From Brassica napus (lineage: Eukaryota; Streptophyta; Magnoliopsida; Brassicales; Brassicaceae), in the NCBI RefSeq assembly GCF_020379485.1, contig NC_063447.1, positions 57,959,452-58,023,451 on the forward strand: DNA of 64,000 nucleotides. The letters run 5' to 3'. Within the stretch, counting starts at the first letter, position 1; each line of letters starts with the position of its first letter. The notes beneath the pieces were generated by a model that was not told where the DNA came from, made no database searches, and worked only from the letters and a program-made list of their open reading frames with translations. A program made the translations under genes and the position numbers. Of this stretch, positions 36,774-48,251 are shown piece by piece.

Positions 36774-37394
36774 ATGTCCAAAGACTGTGAGAAGCACGGC
36801 GGAGGAGGAACCGCCAGGATAATATGCAGAGTGATCATCGGCTTCATCATCATCGTCTTGATAACAATCTTCCTCGTCTGGGTAATCCTCCAACCAACAA
36901 AACCAAGATTCATCCTCCAAGACGCCACCGTCTTCGCCTTCAACCTCACGCAACCCAACCTCCTCACCTCAAACTTCCAAGTCACGCTCGTTATACGAAA
37001 CCGAAACTCCAAGATCGGAATCTACTACGACCGCCTTCACGTCTACGCCACTTACCGGAACCAGCAAATCACTTACCCTACGGCGATTCCTCCGACGTAC
37101 CAAGGCCATAAAGAAGACAGTGTTTGGTCTCCTCTTATCTACGGAAACGCCGTCTCCGTTGCTCCTTATAATGCCGTCGCTTTGGGAGACGAGCAGAGTC
37201 GTGGGTTTGTTGAGTTGGTTATACGCGCTGATGGGCGCGTGAGGTGGAAGGTCGGGACTCTTATTACCGGGAAGTATCATCTTCATGTTCGTTGTCATGC
37301 TTATATCAATCTTGCGGATAAATCTAACGGAGTTATTGTCGGAGAAAATATCGTTAAGTACACTGTGGACAATCAATGCAGTGTCAACGTTTAG
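36774..37394 (+). CDS. NDR1/HIN1-like LEA2 membrane protein, NHL12 type
   Basis: A single-exon frame of 206 residues. A short basic N-terminus with GGGG is followed by one membrane segment (about 17-39) and a LEA14-type (LEA_2) domain on the non-cytosolic side. The family motif appears as NRNSKIGIYYDR (76-87) instead of the NPNKRIG form. YQGHKE follows at about 109-114. The sequence closely matches Arabidopsis NHL12 as I remember it. NHL proteins resemble NDR1 and tobacco HIN1 and localise mostly to the plasma membrane. Several are induced by pathogens or senescence. NHL12's own function is not well established. No break is seen. The NHL10 gene in this window is its paralogue on the same strand. 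Confidence 0.9.
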   Translation: MSKDCEKHGGGGTARIICRVIIGFIIIVLITIFLVWVILQPTKPRFILQDATVFAFNLTQPNLLTSNFQVTLVIRNRNSKIGIYYDRLHVYATYRNQQITYPTAIPPTYQGHKEDSVWSPLIYGNAVSVAPYNAVALGDEQSRGFVELVIRADGRVRWKVGTLITGKYHLHVRCHAYINLADKSNGVIVGENIVKYTVDNQCSVNV

Positions 37395-39297
37395 ATGACG
37401 GGGAAAAGGGACACAGCTCTGACGCCGTTAAGTTTGTTTTTTTCCTTATTCACTCGTTTTTCTGCTACTCTTTGCTTCTGTATCGTTTAATTTGTCTACT
37501 TTTATCATCATCTCGTAAACTATACACACTCATGACATTACAGTGTTGCTAAATTATTTAAAATCAAGTATAACAACATTTATCTGATATACGGAATTAA
37601 ATTCAGAAATATAATGTGAGGAGGAAACTCATTGGATGAGGATAAGAAGTGGATATAAGAGGACGAAGTTTGAAGAAGATTAAAAACAAACAAAAACCAC
37701 TTTAGTTCTGAATGTAGAAAACTTCAATTATATTTTGGTTTTGTCCTACTTTAATATTTTACATTTTGGTTTTTGTACAGAACATTAGAGTGGACCTTTC
37801 CTCATCTTGTAGTCTCTGCAAGGTTTATTTTCCTTGGTGAACGAATCACTACCGTTGTTCAAAATAAAAAATAATAATCTCTACCATATTGAAGATAAAA
37901 CTCTGATCGGTAACCTTGCATAGTGGCGGAATCGCGATTACAAAAATATTTTACTAATCATAAAAATATTGCGTTTTTGCCAACAAAAATATAAAGAAAT
38001 TTTTTATTAAGTGGAAAAGTGAGTTTTAGTTGATTATTGACAAAAAATCAACACTTTCATATTATTAAATTATATAATAATACCATTTTAAAATTTTAAA
38101 TAAATAACAATAAATTTTGTAATGATAAATAGGTATGTTGTAAATAAAAATATACTATAATTGTTTTATAATATTATAAGATGTAAATCTACTATTAAAA
38201 ACGTATTAAAAAATAAGCTAACCATTTGTAATACAAAGTAAAGTATTTTAACTAGATTTTAGTTATTTTCAAATTTTAAACTAATTAGTTTAATTATGAA
38301 TATTTGTTTTTTATTTAATAATGTATTTTAATCAATTTAGTATGTATTCCTTCATTCCGTAAATTTTAAATTTTTTGCAGCTTAATCATTTTTTTCTACA
38401 GCTTAACTGTTTTTTCCACGATTCCGTGATTAATCGATGTTTACCAAATGGAGCATTAGAGTGTACTAGTTAAGCTATCAGGAGAACTCAAGTACAAAAT
38501 TATTTGCACTTCTTCGGAAACACTCATATAAAATGTAATCTTACACGAACCTAGGATTTTTAAACATCTAGAATCATAAAGTGCACTGTAGAAGTGAAGC
38601 TTTTTGGATAATAGTTCCTTGGTGGAAAATAGAAATATTTTAATCTTTTGTTATGAATTTTGGTTTCTCATTCCTTTCCAATAAAAATTTTAAGTACTTG
38701 TTTCTTTGTGATGAAGAAGGATATCTGTTTATAGAAAAAGATAGGGCCTCATTCTTTATTAGATTTGCACTGGATTCAATCTCAATTATTCATCAAAGTA
38801 GAGATGAAGGCATTGGTGAGAAGTGTGAGGGCAAGTATATAACAATGACTCTTTAGCATGGCATGTGTGACACCTTAATCCATAAAAGAATTATTTAGTA
38901 CTCAAGTATATAGGTCTCTAAGCTATTTATAGATTAATTCTTTCTAAGCCATAACTTTAAGCATGATCACATAACTTTTTAGCACTTGTTCTCATAAGTT
39001 AATTACTTTTTAATATTTATCTTCAAAATTAATTATGAATTAAACTATTTAATAGCCAGATCAAATGTCTATCAAATGTTATTAAAATAAAACATCTTAA
39101 TAGTAATAAAATATTATTCTCAATAAAAATACTAAACCCGGTTGAACTTAGTGGACCACGTTAAACCATAATCCAAGAGTTTCTCTGGTTTGATTGCCAG
39201 TCCAGTTTTAAGAACATTGCTTTATACATATCATCACTTAACTATAAGCCCACCTACTTAAGTTTGATTGATATATTTCAATAAAATACATATCCAA
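37395..39297. other. Intergenic, downstream of NHL12
   Basis: NHL12 3' untranslated sequence followed by AT-rich DNA. No gene recognised. Confidence 0.5.
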
Positions 39298-39466
39298 ATA
39301 ACTTTCGCTACGTAAACATTTCAGAATCAGGAGGCCAAAAAGGTCACGGAGTCGTTTGATTGACCTTTTTCGTTTACGTTATCTTCAAAAGTAAACGTAA
39401 AACATTGCAGAATCAGGAGGCCAAATAACTTTCGCTACGTGAAAATCCGACTCCGTGACCTTTTTG
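39298..39466. repeat. Compound inverted and direct repeat cluster
   Basis: A perfect 18-bp inverted pair (39337-39354 and 39448-39465, one arm AAAAAGGTCACGGAGTCG) encloses two copies of CAGAATCAGGAGGCCAAA in direct order. ATAACTTTCGCTACGT repeats at both edges, and a small inner palindrome contains TTTACGTT. It lies about 30 bp before the Helitron start. No known element was recognised. Confidence 0.75.
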
Positions 39467-39494
39467 ATACCACTAACGGTCTACGAAGATGCAA

Positions 39495-40837
39495 TCTTAT
39501 ATATTAAAAAAGAAGTCATGACTTTTTTATATGTGATTTTTTTTTAATTTGAACCATCACTTAAAAATTTTATTAAATGTATTTTATTAAAACTAATAAT
39601 ACATAGAATCTTTAAAATACTTTAATCATAATATCTTTTGATATCTTTTCATTTTAAATATAAGATATATTTATTTTAAAATTCTAACAAATCTGTTTGA
39701 AAAGATTTTTACAAGATCTTCATTTTCGAAATTATATTTAAATATTTTCACTAATTTAGAAATTAGTTTGAAATATTATTATACATTAATAAATTCAGTA
39801 ATCGTTTATAAAATAAAAAATAAAAAATTCTGCAATATTTTATATATTATATAATCATAGTCAATCATATTAAAAGAAAATTATTATATTGAGCTAAATA
39901 TAATAAAATTGTATTAAATTTATAAATTTTATAAATTTTATTTTCGTAAGTATAAAATATTTATGTTCAAAAATAAAATCTAATACGTTGGTAAGATGGA
40001 TTAACATCAGCAAACTATATAATACATGTATAAAAATTAACATGTATTTCTTTAAAGCTTATATTATAAAATCTTTGTAACTACTTTAATCATAATATAT
40101 TTTCATTTTAAATATAATATATATTTATATATTATATTTTAAAAATTCTAATAAATCTGTGTAAAAATATTTTAACAATAATTTAATGTATTTTAAGTTA
40201 TTGTTTATAAAATGAAAAATAAATAAATTATATCCTATTTTATCTACTTTATAGTCATGATCATGTTAAAATAAAATTATTATACTTAAATAAATATGAT
40301 AAAAGTATATTAATAAATTGATAAATTTATAAATTTTATTTTCATAAATATAAAATATTTATTTTAAAAATATAATATGATGATAGAACGGCTTAAAATT
40401 AGCAAACCATATAATACATGTCTAAAAAATAACATATCTTAGACTTTTGTATATACAATAATATAAAATCTAAAATGAATAAGCATAAAAAATATTAGTA
40501 AAAAGAAATACAGCTTTGAAACACGGGTTAGAATTTAGCATAAATAAATACAAAATAATTTTCAAATATGTTTTCTCATGAATATATTAATTTTTTTAAT
40601 AACTAAATGCAAATACAATAAGATAAATATATAATAAGAAGTGAAAATACATACGGTTTTAAACAATTGATTAATTATAACATGTAAATTATAAAATTAT
40701 TGTATTTAAAATAGTTATATAAACATTTAAGTATATGATTAACGTTAAAAATATATACCACTAATGTTTAAAAACAATAATTTATGTATAAAAAAGTGAA
40801 AACAAACACCCGTGCGATTGCGCGGATCAAAATCTAG
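39495..40837 (+). mobile_element. Non-autonomous Helitron
   Basis: It starts A|TCTTATATATTAAAAAAG at 39495 and ends with a hairpin CCGTGC-GATT-GCGCGG (40810-40825), a short spacer and CTAG (40834-40837) followed by T. TC at one end, CTAG after a hairpin at the other, insertion between A and T and no target duplication are the Helitron criteria. The 1343-bp interior is very AT-rich and encodes no Rep/helicase, so it needs proteins in trans. Confidence 0.85.
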
Positions 40838-40951
40838 TTTTGGGCTTTAAGTGAAAAGTAATAGTCTATAGACAAGAAAATTGGGGGTGTGTGAACTATC
40901 AGCGCTTGTCGCCGCCAACCTCGTATATAAGCGTATACGCATTATATATTA

Positions 40952-41208
40952 CTCCCTCCGGATTTGAATATATGATGTTTTAGTTTTTTTTCCTTGTATA
41001 CAAATGTATGATGTTCTACTTTTCATTAATGCATTTTGTTTTTAAAATAAAATGTAAAAAATATAAGTGGTTGAATTTTATTGGGATTCAAATAAATCTT
41101 TAAACTAACTAAAAGTAAAACAAAAAATTATTTGATATAACTAAGTATTTAATTTCTCTTAATATGTGTGCACAACCTTAAACATCGTATATTCAAATTC
41201 GGAGGGAG
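40952..41208. mobile_element. Stowaway-like MITE
   Basis: A 257-bp element with inverted termini CTCCCTCCG...CGGAGGGAG; the match extends inward through GATTTGAATATA. It is flanked by TA dinucleotides (40950-40951, 41209-41210), the Tc1/mariner target. It is non-coding. Confidence 0.88.
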
Positions 41209-41355
41209 TATAAAGTTTTATGCAGTAGTTAATTCTCAAAAAAGCTATTCTTGTTCTTTTCAAAACACACAAAAAGCTATTCTTGTTGTAAACAACTATC
41301 AATAACTCCTCGCCATAGCCCATAGGATGCCTTCCGTCTACACGGTTAAACAATA

Positions 41356-41601
41356 CTCACTCTGTTACTAAATATAAGATGTTTAGGTAGAAACACACAT
41401 ATTAAGAAAACTACATTTTGTCTAGAAAATGTCATTAAAACTATAAATTAATGGTATTCAACCAATTACAAAATAAATTATTAAAATATGATTGGGTACA
41501 CAGTTTTTAATAAAGTAAAAGTTACGTAGAAAAATGAAAACATCTTATATATTAGAACATCAAAATTTTGTAAAACATCCTACTTTTAGGAACCGAGGGA
41601 G
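41356..41601. mobile_element. Stowaway-like MITE, second copy
   Basis: A 246-bp element with more diverged termini (CTCACTCTGTTACTAAA; inward from the right CTCCCTCGGTTCCTAAA) between TA dinucleotides (41354-41355, 41602-41603). It lies about 145 bp from the first. The short frame inside is not coding. Confidence 0.8.
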
Positions 41602-42883
41602 TAGTTATTTCAGAAATGGGTTTGATAAACTGAATGCCAGGGGATGTGTATCTAGTGATTGTGTTAAATGGAGAAGATCCCAAAATTTTAAATATTTGCG
41701 TTTTCCAAGCATTTCAAAGCTCCGTATATTAAAACAATCGATGGTCAAGTACATCTGTACATGTAAGAAAATAAAAACTCGTTATCATAGTGGAAGAGCT
41801 GTTTTTTAGATAATAAAAGAATAAATTACGGTAAAACAGAAGCAACCAGTTCTAATAGCACCTAAACAAAGTAAAATGGAATAGAGTCACTTATAAATGA
41901 CCGTTTCAGAAGGCTTGCACTTATGTCCTTGTACATTAGTAGCTTCAACCCCCTCCCCCCCCCCTCCTCTCTCTCTATTTCCCCCAGCAATAAAGATCCT
42001 CTCTGTCTCTGCACTCTTTTGACATATACTTTAAACACTAGATCAGATCAGATCCCACACGCGTATATAGAAGGTTCGTGTATATTCATGTAATTAAGTA
42101 TCTCTATTGACTCATGTTTATGGATGGATGCATAATCATGTTAGTTAGCCCGATATCGTTTTCTTTGGTTATGTTGTTTACTCTGCCTCTTCTGTTTCGG
42201 TTTGGTGCGAGTAGTGATTATGGATCAATCTGAGCTTCATTTGCTTGTGTTTTTCTTATTACCTATTACTTTTTAATCAAATTGTGTTTTCCAACTTTCT
42301 TGGATCATTAATTAGGATTAGTTCTCTTAAAACGTATTTGTTGGAATTTATCTCTTCATGAATACAAGACATTTTTTGGGTGCATAAATCAAATGATTCA
42401 CAAATAAACAAATGACGAAAATAATGTTACTTCAATAGACAGGAAAAATATAATGTCCTAATTATATAAGAGGAAATGTTTAGTTTGATGAGTAAATCTG
42501 TGAGCAATTACAAACAACTTGCAGTCTCACTCACATTAGTGTTTTGTATCCTCGTGTTCAGATTTAGATGTCACAAGTCAACCTTTGGGAGTAACAAGAG
42601 TAGAGTATACTCATGTAGTTTATCAATGGCTCCAAAATTGCCAATTACCTCCTTCTTCAGGTTTGGTCAACATGCTCTTTTAAGTATTACGTCAACAAAC
42701 TTCATGGATAGTGAGTGTGAGATCAACGATACGAGAAAATAAAATAAAATTCAAGTAGAGTTTAAATGTTTAATTCTGTTTGCTTCTAAAATTATATGAT
42801 TCATAAGTCAATCTTATAACACTCAAGAATGTTAGCAAGTTACTAATACGGAATTTTTAGTGAAACTACAGAACTGAAGACGA
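41602..42883 (+). other. Former 5' region of the PHT1 pseudogene
   Basis: A CT-rich stretch (about 41940-41975) and a purine-rich leader are followed by sequence that may be an old 5'-UTR intron ending TTTTTAG at about 42860, just before the pseudogene start. GTATATTC near 42079 fits the P1BS consensus GNATATNC bound by PHR1, but a single match is weak. Confidence 0.35.
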
Positions 42884-43866
42884 ATGGCAAGTGATCAGTT
42901 ACAAGTGTTGAATGCACTTGATGTGGCAAAGACGCAATGGTACCATTTTACAGCGATTATAATTGCCGGAATGGGATTCTTCACCGACGCTTACGATCTC
43001 TTTTGCATCTCACTTGGAAGGCTCTCCGTAGCCTGGCACTCTCCCTCCTAACGTTGCTGCTGCCGTTAACGGCGTTGCCTTCTGTGGGACCATCGTCGGT
43101 CAGCTCTTTTTTGGGTGGCTTGGTGATAAGCTCGGGAGGAAGAAAGTTTATGGTATGACGTTGATGGTCATGGTCATTTGCTCCGTAGCCTCCGGTCTCT
43201 CTTTCGGGCACGAGCCAAAAGCCGTGATGTCCACGCTATGTTTTTTTAGGTTTTGGCTAGGGTTTGGGATCGGTGGTGACTATCCTTTATCCGCAACGAT
43301 CATGTCTGAATACGCTAACAAGAAGACTCGTGGAGCGTTTATTGCTGCGGTTTTCGCGATGCAAGGGTTTGGAATCATGGCTGGTGGTATCTTTGCTATA
43401 ATTATTTCATCTGTTTTTGAAGCTAAGTTCCCTGCGCCGGCCTATGCGGATGATGCCTTGAGATCCACGGTATCTCAAGCAGATTTTGTATGACGTATAA
43501 TCTTGATGGTTGGTGCTATCCCTGCCGCAATGACGTATTACTCACGGTCCAAGATGCCGGAAACCGCGAGATACACAGCTTTGGTTGCTAAAGATGTAAA
43601 GCAAGCTGCTTCAGACATGTCTAGGGTTCTGCAAGTGCAGATAGAGACAGAAAAGCAGGAAGTGGAGACCAAAGAGTTTTCCTTGTTTCCCAAGGAATTT
43701 ATGAAGCGTCATGGGCTTCATTTGCTCGGCACTACATCAACCTGGTTCCTCCTCGACATTGCTTTCTTCAGTCAAAACCTCTTTCAAAAGGATATTTACA
43801 GCGCAATCGGGTGGATTCCTCCGGCTCAAACCATGAACGCGATTCAAGAAGTGTTCAAGATCGTAA
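42884..43866 (+). pseudogene. PHT1-family phosphate transporter, broken and truncated
   Basis: It starts [19 protein letters not shown] and continues [16 protein letters not shown], the conserved first part of a PHT1 proton/phosphate symporter of the major facilitator superfamily. Breaks: near 43013 an out-of-frame deletion removes part of the first loop and shifts the frame; at 43491-43493 a TGA stands where relatives have Trp (before RIILMVGA); at about 43866 the sequence ends in FKIVK and copia gag begins without a gap. The retained parts [19 protein letters not shown], the [21 protein letters not shown] signature and the loop [18 protein letters not shown] leave no doubt about the family. 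Roughly the N-terminal 60% remains. Not functional. Confidence 0.92.
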
Positions 43867-46800
43867 AGGTTACATTTTGGATCGTCTCATTGACCCATTG
43901 TACCGTGTCTACTGTGAGATACCCACGGCGAAAGAGCTATGGAGATCACTGGACAAGAAGTACAGAGGTGAGGACGCTGGCTGCCAGAAGTATGTGGTCT
44001 CAAAGTTCCACGACTTCAAAATGGTGGATTCAAAACCCATCATGGATCAGGTGGAAGCGCTTCAGCTCATTTGCCATGAAATCGCTGCTGAAGGAATGTC
44101 CATCTGCGAGACATTCACAACTCTCAGCTTCATTGAAAAGCTTCCTCCAAGCTATGCGGATTTCAAGAACTATTTGAAGCACAAGAAGAAGAAGATGGGG
44201 CTCGAAGAGCTCATCATGAGGCTTCAGATGGAATCCAGAAACCGAATTGCTGACAAGGTCACTGCTAAGGAGCACAGTGTCAACATGGCTGAGCACAAAG
44301 GCAAAGGAAAGGCACACGCCCATTCTCCTGCCAAGCCTTCCAAAACTGCTGCAGCCCTGAAGGCTTCTGGAAAAAACTTCAAGAACAAAGGCATTGAAAT
44401 CAATGCGAATGCGAATGTGGATAAGTTCAGGGGGAAATGTCACTACTGCCACAAAGTGGGGCACAAGACTGTTGAGTGTCGCAAAAAGATCAAGGATGAG
44501 AAGGCTCAGGCAAATCTCACAGAGGAGGATCTCGTTGCTGTGGTGACTGAAGCCAACATGGTTGAAAGCAACAACCCCAAGGAATGGTGGTATGACACTG
44601 GTGCAACCACCCACATTTGCACCGATAGGGCGATGTTCAGCACCTATCAGAAAAGCATGACTGAGGAGAAGCTCAAGATGGGAAACACTGCAGTCTCCAA
44701 GATTGAAGGACGCGGCAATGTGATTTTGAAGATGAGATCTGGACATGAGGTCACTCTGACGAATGTTAAGCATGTGCCTGACATGAGAAAGAACCTGGTC
44801 TCGGGAACCTTGCTCAGCAAGAATGGATTCGCCACAAATTTTGAGGCGGACAAGCTCGTGATTAGGAAAAATGGGATGTATTTGGGAAGAGGGTATGTTA
44901 AGGGTGGACTTGTCAAGTTGAATGTAATGACAGTCCCTCCGAAAGTTGTAGCTTCAAAAGTTTCAATGAATAAGAAAGAGCCAGTTGCTTATTTGGTTGA
45001 GTCTTTTAATATATGGCATGAAAGATTAGGTCATGTAAACTACAAATCTATACAAAGATTAATGAATTTAAATCTAATTCCTAAATGCAAAACAAGTAAA
45101 CAAAAATGTGAAGTATGCGTACAGGCTAAGCTCACGAAAACGCCATCACCTCGTGTTGAAAGGACTAATAAACCTCTAGATTTAATTCACACAGATTTAT
45201 GTGATTTAAAATACTTACAAACTAGAGGTGGTAAAAAGTACTTTGTGACCTTCATAGATGACTGTACAAAATATTGTTATGTATATTTACTACATAGCAA
45301 AGACGAAACCTTAGAAAAATTTAAAGAATTTAAACTCGAGGTCGAAAATCAGCTTAAAACAACTATTAAAGTAGTTAGAAGCGACATAGGAGGCGAGTAT
45401 GATGGTCCATTCAATGCATTCTGTAAAGAATATGGAATAATCCATCAAACTACAGCTCCTTACTCACCAGAATCTAATGGAGTTGCTGAACGCAAAAATC
45501 GAACTCTAAAAGAGATGATGAATGCAATGTTGCAGGAATCTGGGTTACCCTAGAACATGTGGGGGGAAGCATTGCTTACCACTAATTATATCCTCAACAA
45601 AATTCCACACAAAGTAACTGGCAAAACTCCATATGAATTATGGAAAGGTAATTTACCTTCGTATAAATACCTCAAAGTGTGGGGGTGCCTGGCAAAAGTT
45701 GCAGTACCGCCACCAAAGAAGGTCACTATTGGACCTAAAACAGTGGATTGCATCTTCATCGGATATGCACATAACAGTAATGCTTATCGATTTCTGGTAC
45801 ATAAATCTGAAATATCAGACATTCATGAAAATACAGTCATGGAATCAAGAAATGCATCTTTCTTTGAAAATATTTTTCCATATAAGGAAAAACAAGGTTC
45901 AAAACGAACTCGAGAAGAAAGAGACAATGACAAAAACTCAGAAACTGAGACAAACGTCGAGATTTCTATAAATGATATTTCAGAAAATGAAGAAAAAGAT
46001 GAACCTCGAAGGAGCAAAAGAGCTCGGAAAGAAAAATCTTTTGGAGAAGATTTCCTAATGGCATTTTTAGTAGAAAATGTTCCAAAAACTTTGGCAGAAG
46101 CCATGGCTTCACCAGAAGCTCCATTCTGGAATGAAGCGGTCAGGAGTGAATTTGATTCGATCATGCAAAATTATACTTATTACATAACGGATTTACCACC
46201 TGGCTGCAAAGCATTAGAGAATAAATGGATAATGACACGAAAACCTGGTGGAAAATACAAGTCTAGGCTTGTAGTTCAAGGATTCCGACAAAAGGAAGGC
46301 CTTGACTATTTTGATACATATTCTCCAGTGACGAGAATAACATCAATAAGACTGATGATAGCAATCGCAGCCTTAAGAGACCTAGAAATCCATCAAATGG
46401 ATGTAAAAACTGTTTTTCTAAATGGTGATTTAGAAGAGGAAATTTACATGAAACAACCTGAAGGTTTTGTCATTCCCGGACAGAAAGACAAAGTATGTCG
46501 ACTTGTAAAGTCACTTTATGGGCTTAAACAAGCTCCTAAACAATGGCACGAAAAATTTGACAATACAATGATGTCAAATGGTTTCAAAATTAATGAATGT
46601 GACAAATGCATATACTACAAAACTATCAAAAATGCGTATGTTTTGCTATGTCTATATGTAGATGATATGCTCATTATTGGAAGCAATAAAGACATTATCA
46701 ATCAAACAAAGAACATGCTCAAAGGGACATTTGAGATGAAAGACTTGGGATTAGTAGATGTAATTCTCGGGGTTAAAGTCACAAGAAATTCAAACGGAAT

Positions 46801-47617
46801 TATCTTAACCCAATCTCATTATGCTCAAACAATATTAGAGAGATTTAAAAATTACTCTAATAGTACGGCGAAAACTCCGTTAGATCCCCAAATGCACTTG
46901 ACAAAGAATTCAGGTGAAGCGGATTCACAAAACGAGTATGCACGTGTGATCGGAAGTCTCATGTACTTGACCAATTGTACTAGACCGGATCTGGCGCATG
47001 CAGTAAACGTACTTAGTCGATATACAAGTAATCCAGGTCATACACACTGGAAAGCTATAACGAGGGTACTCAATTACTTGCGCTACACCAAAGATTTTGG
47101 GCTTCACTATGGTAAAGAACCAGCAGTTTTAGAAGGATACAGTGATGCTAACTGGATATCAGATTCTAAAAACTCAAAATCCACGAGTGGATATGTCTTT
47201 ACACTAGGAGGAGCAGCAATATCATGGAAATCTACCAAACAAACAGTGTTAGCCAGATCTACCATGGAATCTGAGTTCATAGCATTAGACAAAGCAGCAG
47301 AAGAAGCTGAATGGCTTAGAAATTTTTTGGAAGATATTCCTATGTGGGAGAAACCTGTGCCAGCTATACGCATACATTGTGATAGTCAATCAGTAATAGC
47401 TCGGGCTCAGAATAATCTCTACAATGGAAAATCTCGTCACATCAGAAGACGACATAAAACCATTAGACAACTTATCTCAACTGGTGTAATCACAATAGAC
47501 TACATCAAATCGGCTGACAACCTAGCGGATCCATTTACTAAAGGTTTGCCGCGAGATGTTGTTGCTAAATCATCAAAAGGAATGGGTTTAAAGCCTATAA
47601 CGAATGAGGATGCTTGA
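43866..47617 (+). pseudogene. Copia gag-pol remnant with one in-frame stop
   Basis: One frame encodes the C-terminal half of gag ([11 protein letters not shown], then a CCHC knuckle CHYCHKVGHKTVEC), a protease with WWYDTGATTHI, pre-integrase WHERLGHVNY, integrase with RSDIGGEY (Ile where Arg is usual) and APYSPESNGVAERKNRT. A TAG at 45551-45553 interrupts between GLP and NMWGEA. The same frame then continues with reverse transcriptase [11 protein letters not shown], RNase H and [10 protein letters not shown], stopping at 47615-47617. Apart from the missing 5' part the single stop is the only clear lesion, so decay is recent. An upstream frame opening at 43811 is a fusion artefact across the PHT1 junction. 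Confidence 0.92.
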
Positions 47618-48251
47618 TGGCAACCCTACCTATCATGACTGGAGATCCCAAGACGTAGGTTCAAAGGGAAAACAAAATCAAACAGAATCTAACCAAAGCA
47701 CTTGAGACAAAGTAGTCTATTCCCAGCTCCTAAGATGATAAAAGTGCTAACAAATGTGTGAAGGATAAGCATAAGCTTTTAATGATTCCATAGCTTCTAA
47801 TCAGGGTATTACTCAATACTTTTCATGGTCAATCACCTAATGAGTGTGAAATGGGGCCGTTTCTAGGAGAATGAATGCAAGGCTATATTCTCTAAGTTCA
47901 CTCATGAAAACCAGGAATAGTTCAGGGCCACAATGAACACAATAGAGAACTAAGTTCTACGAGAAAATGAAGCTGCGTTATGCATGTTGTCTCGGTTTAC
48001 ATAAAACACCGGTTGGTTCAAGACATCATGTTCACCTTCTGGTAAAGTAAACCCGACAGATATTAACTATGAGTGGTTCAAGGCTTAAAAATGCCACCAA
48101 CTCAAACACAATGAATTTTTCGCAAACACTCTCGATAAGTCTGTCTAGTCTAATCATGATTAGAATAAGTATAGTTTTTCTTTAGAGTCTATCGAGTCTG
48201 CATTTAGTCTGCATATGTTTTAGAAAAGTCATTTCTATTCATGTGGGGGAT
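47618..48251 (+). other. Non-coding spacer between pol and the 3' LTR
   Basis: About 630 bp between the pol stop and the LTR, with no frame of note, as seen in several copia families with long 3' untranslated parts. It ends in the G-rich polypurine tract. Confidence 0.6.

Noticed and set aside
36969..37376. 135-codon minus-strand frame across NHL12
   Set aside because: It is the antisense shadow of the NHL12 coding sequence.
43811..43865. ATG-initiated extension of the copia gag frame
   Set aside because: These codons come from PHT1 sequence read in a different frame. They are an accident of the junction, not copia gag.
44030..44773. 247-codon minus-strand frame
   Set aside because: Antisense to the copia gag and protease region.
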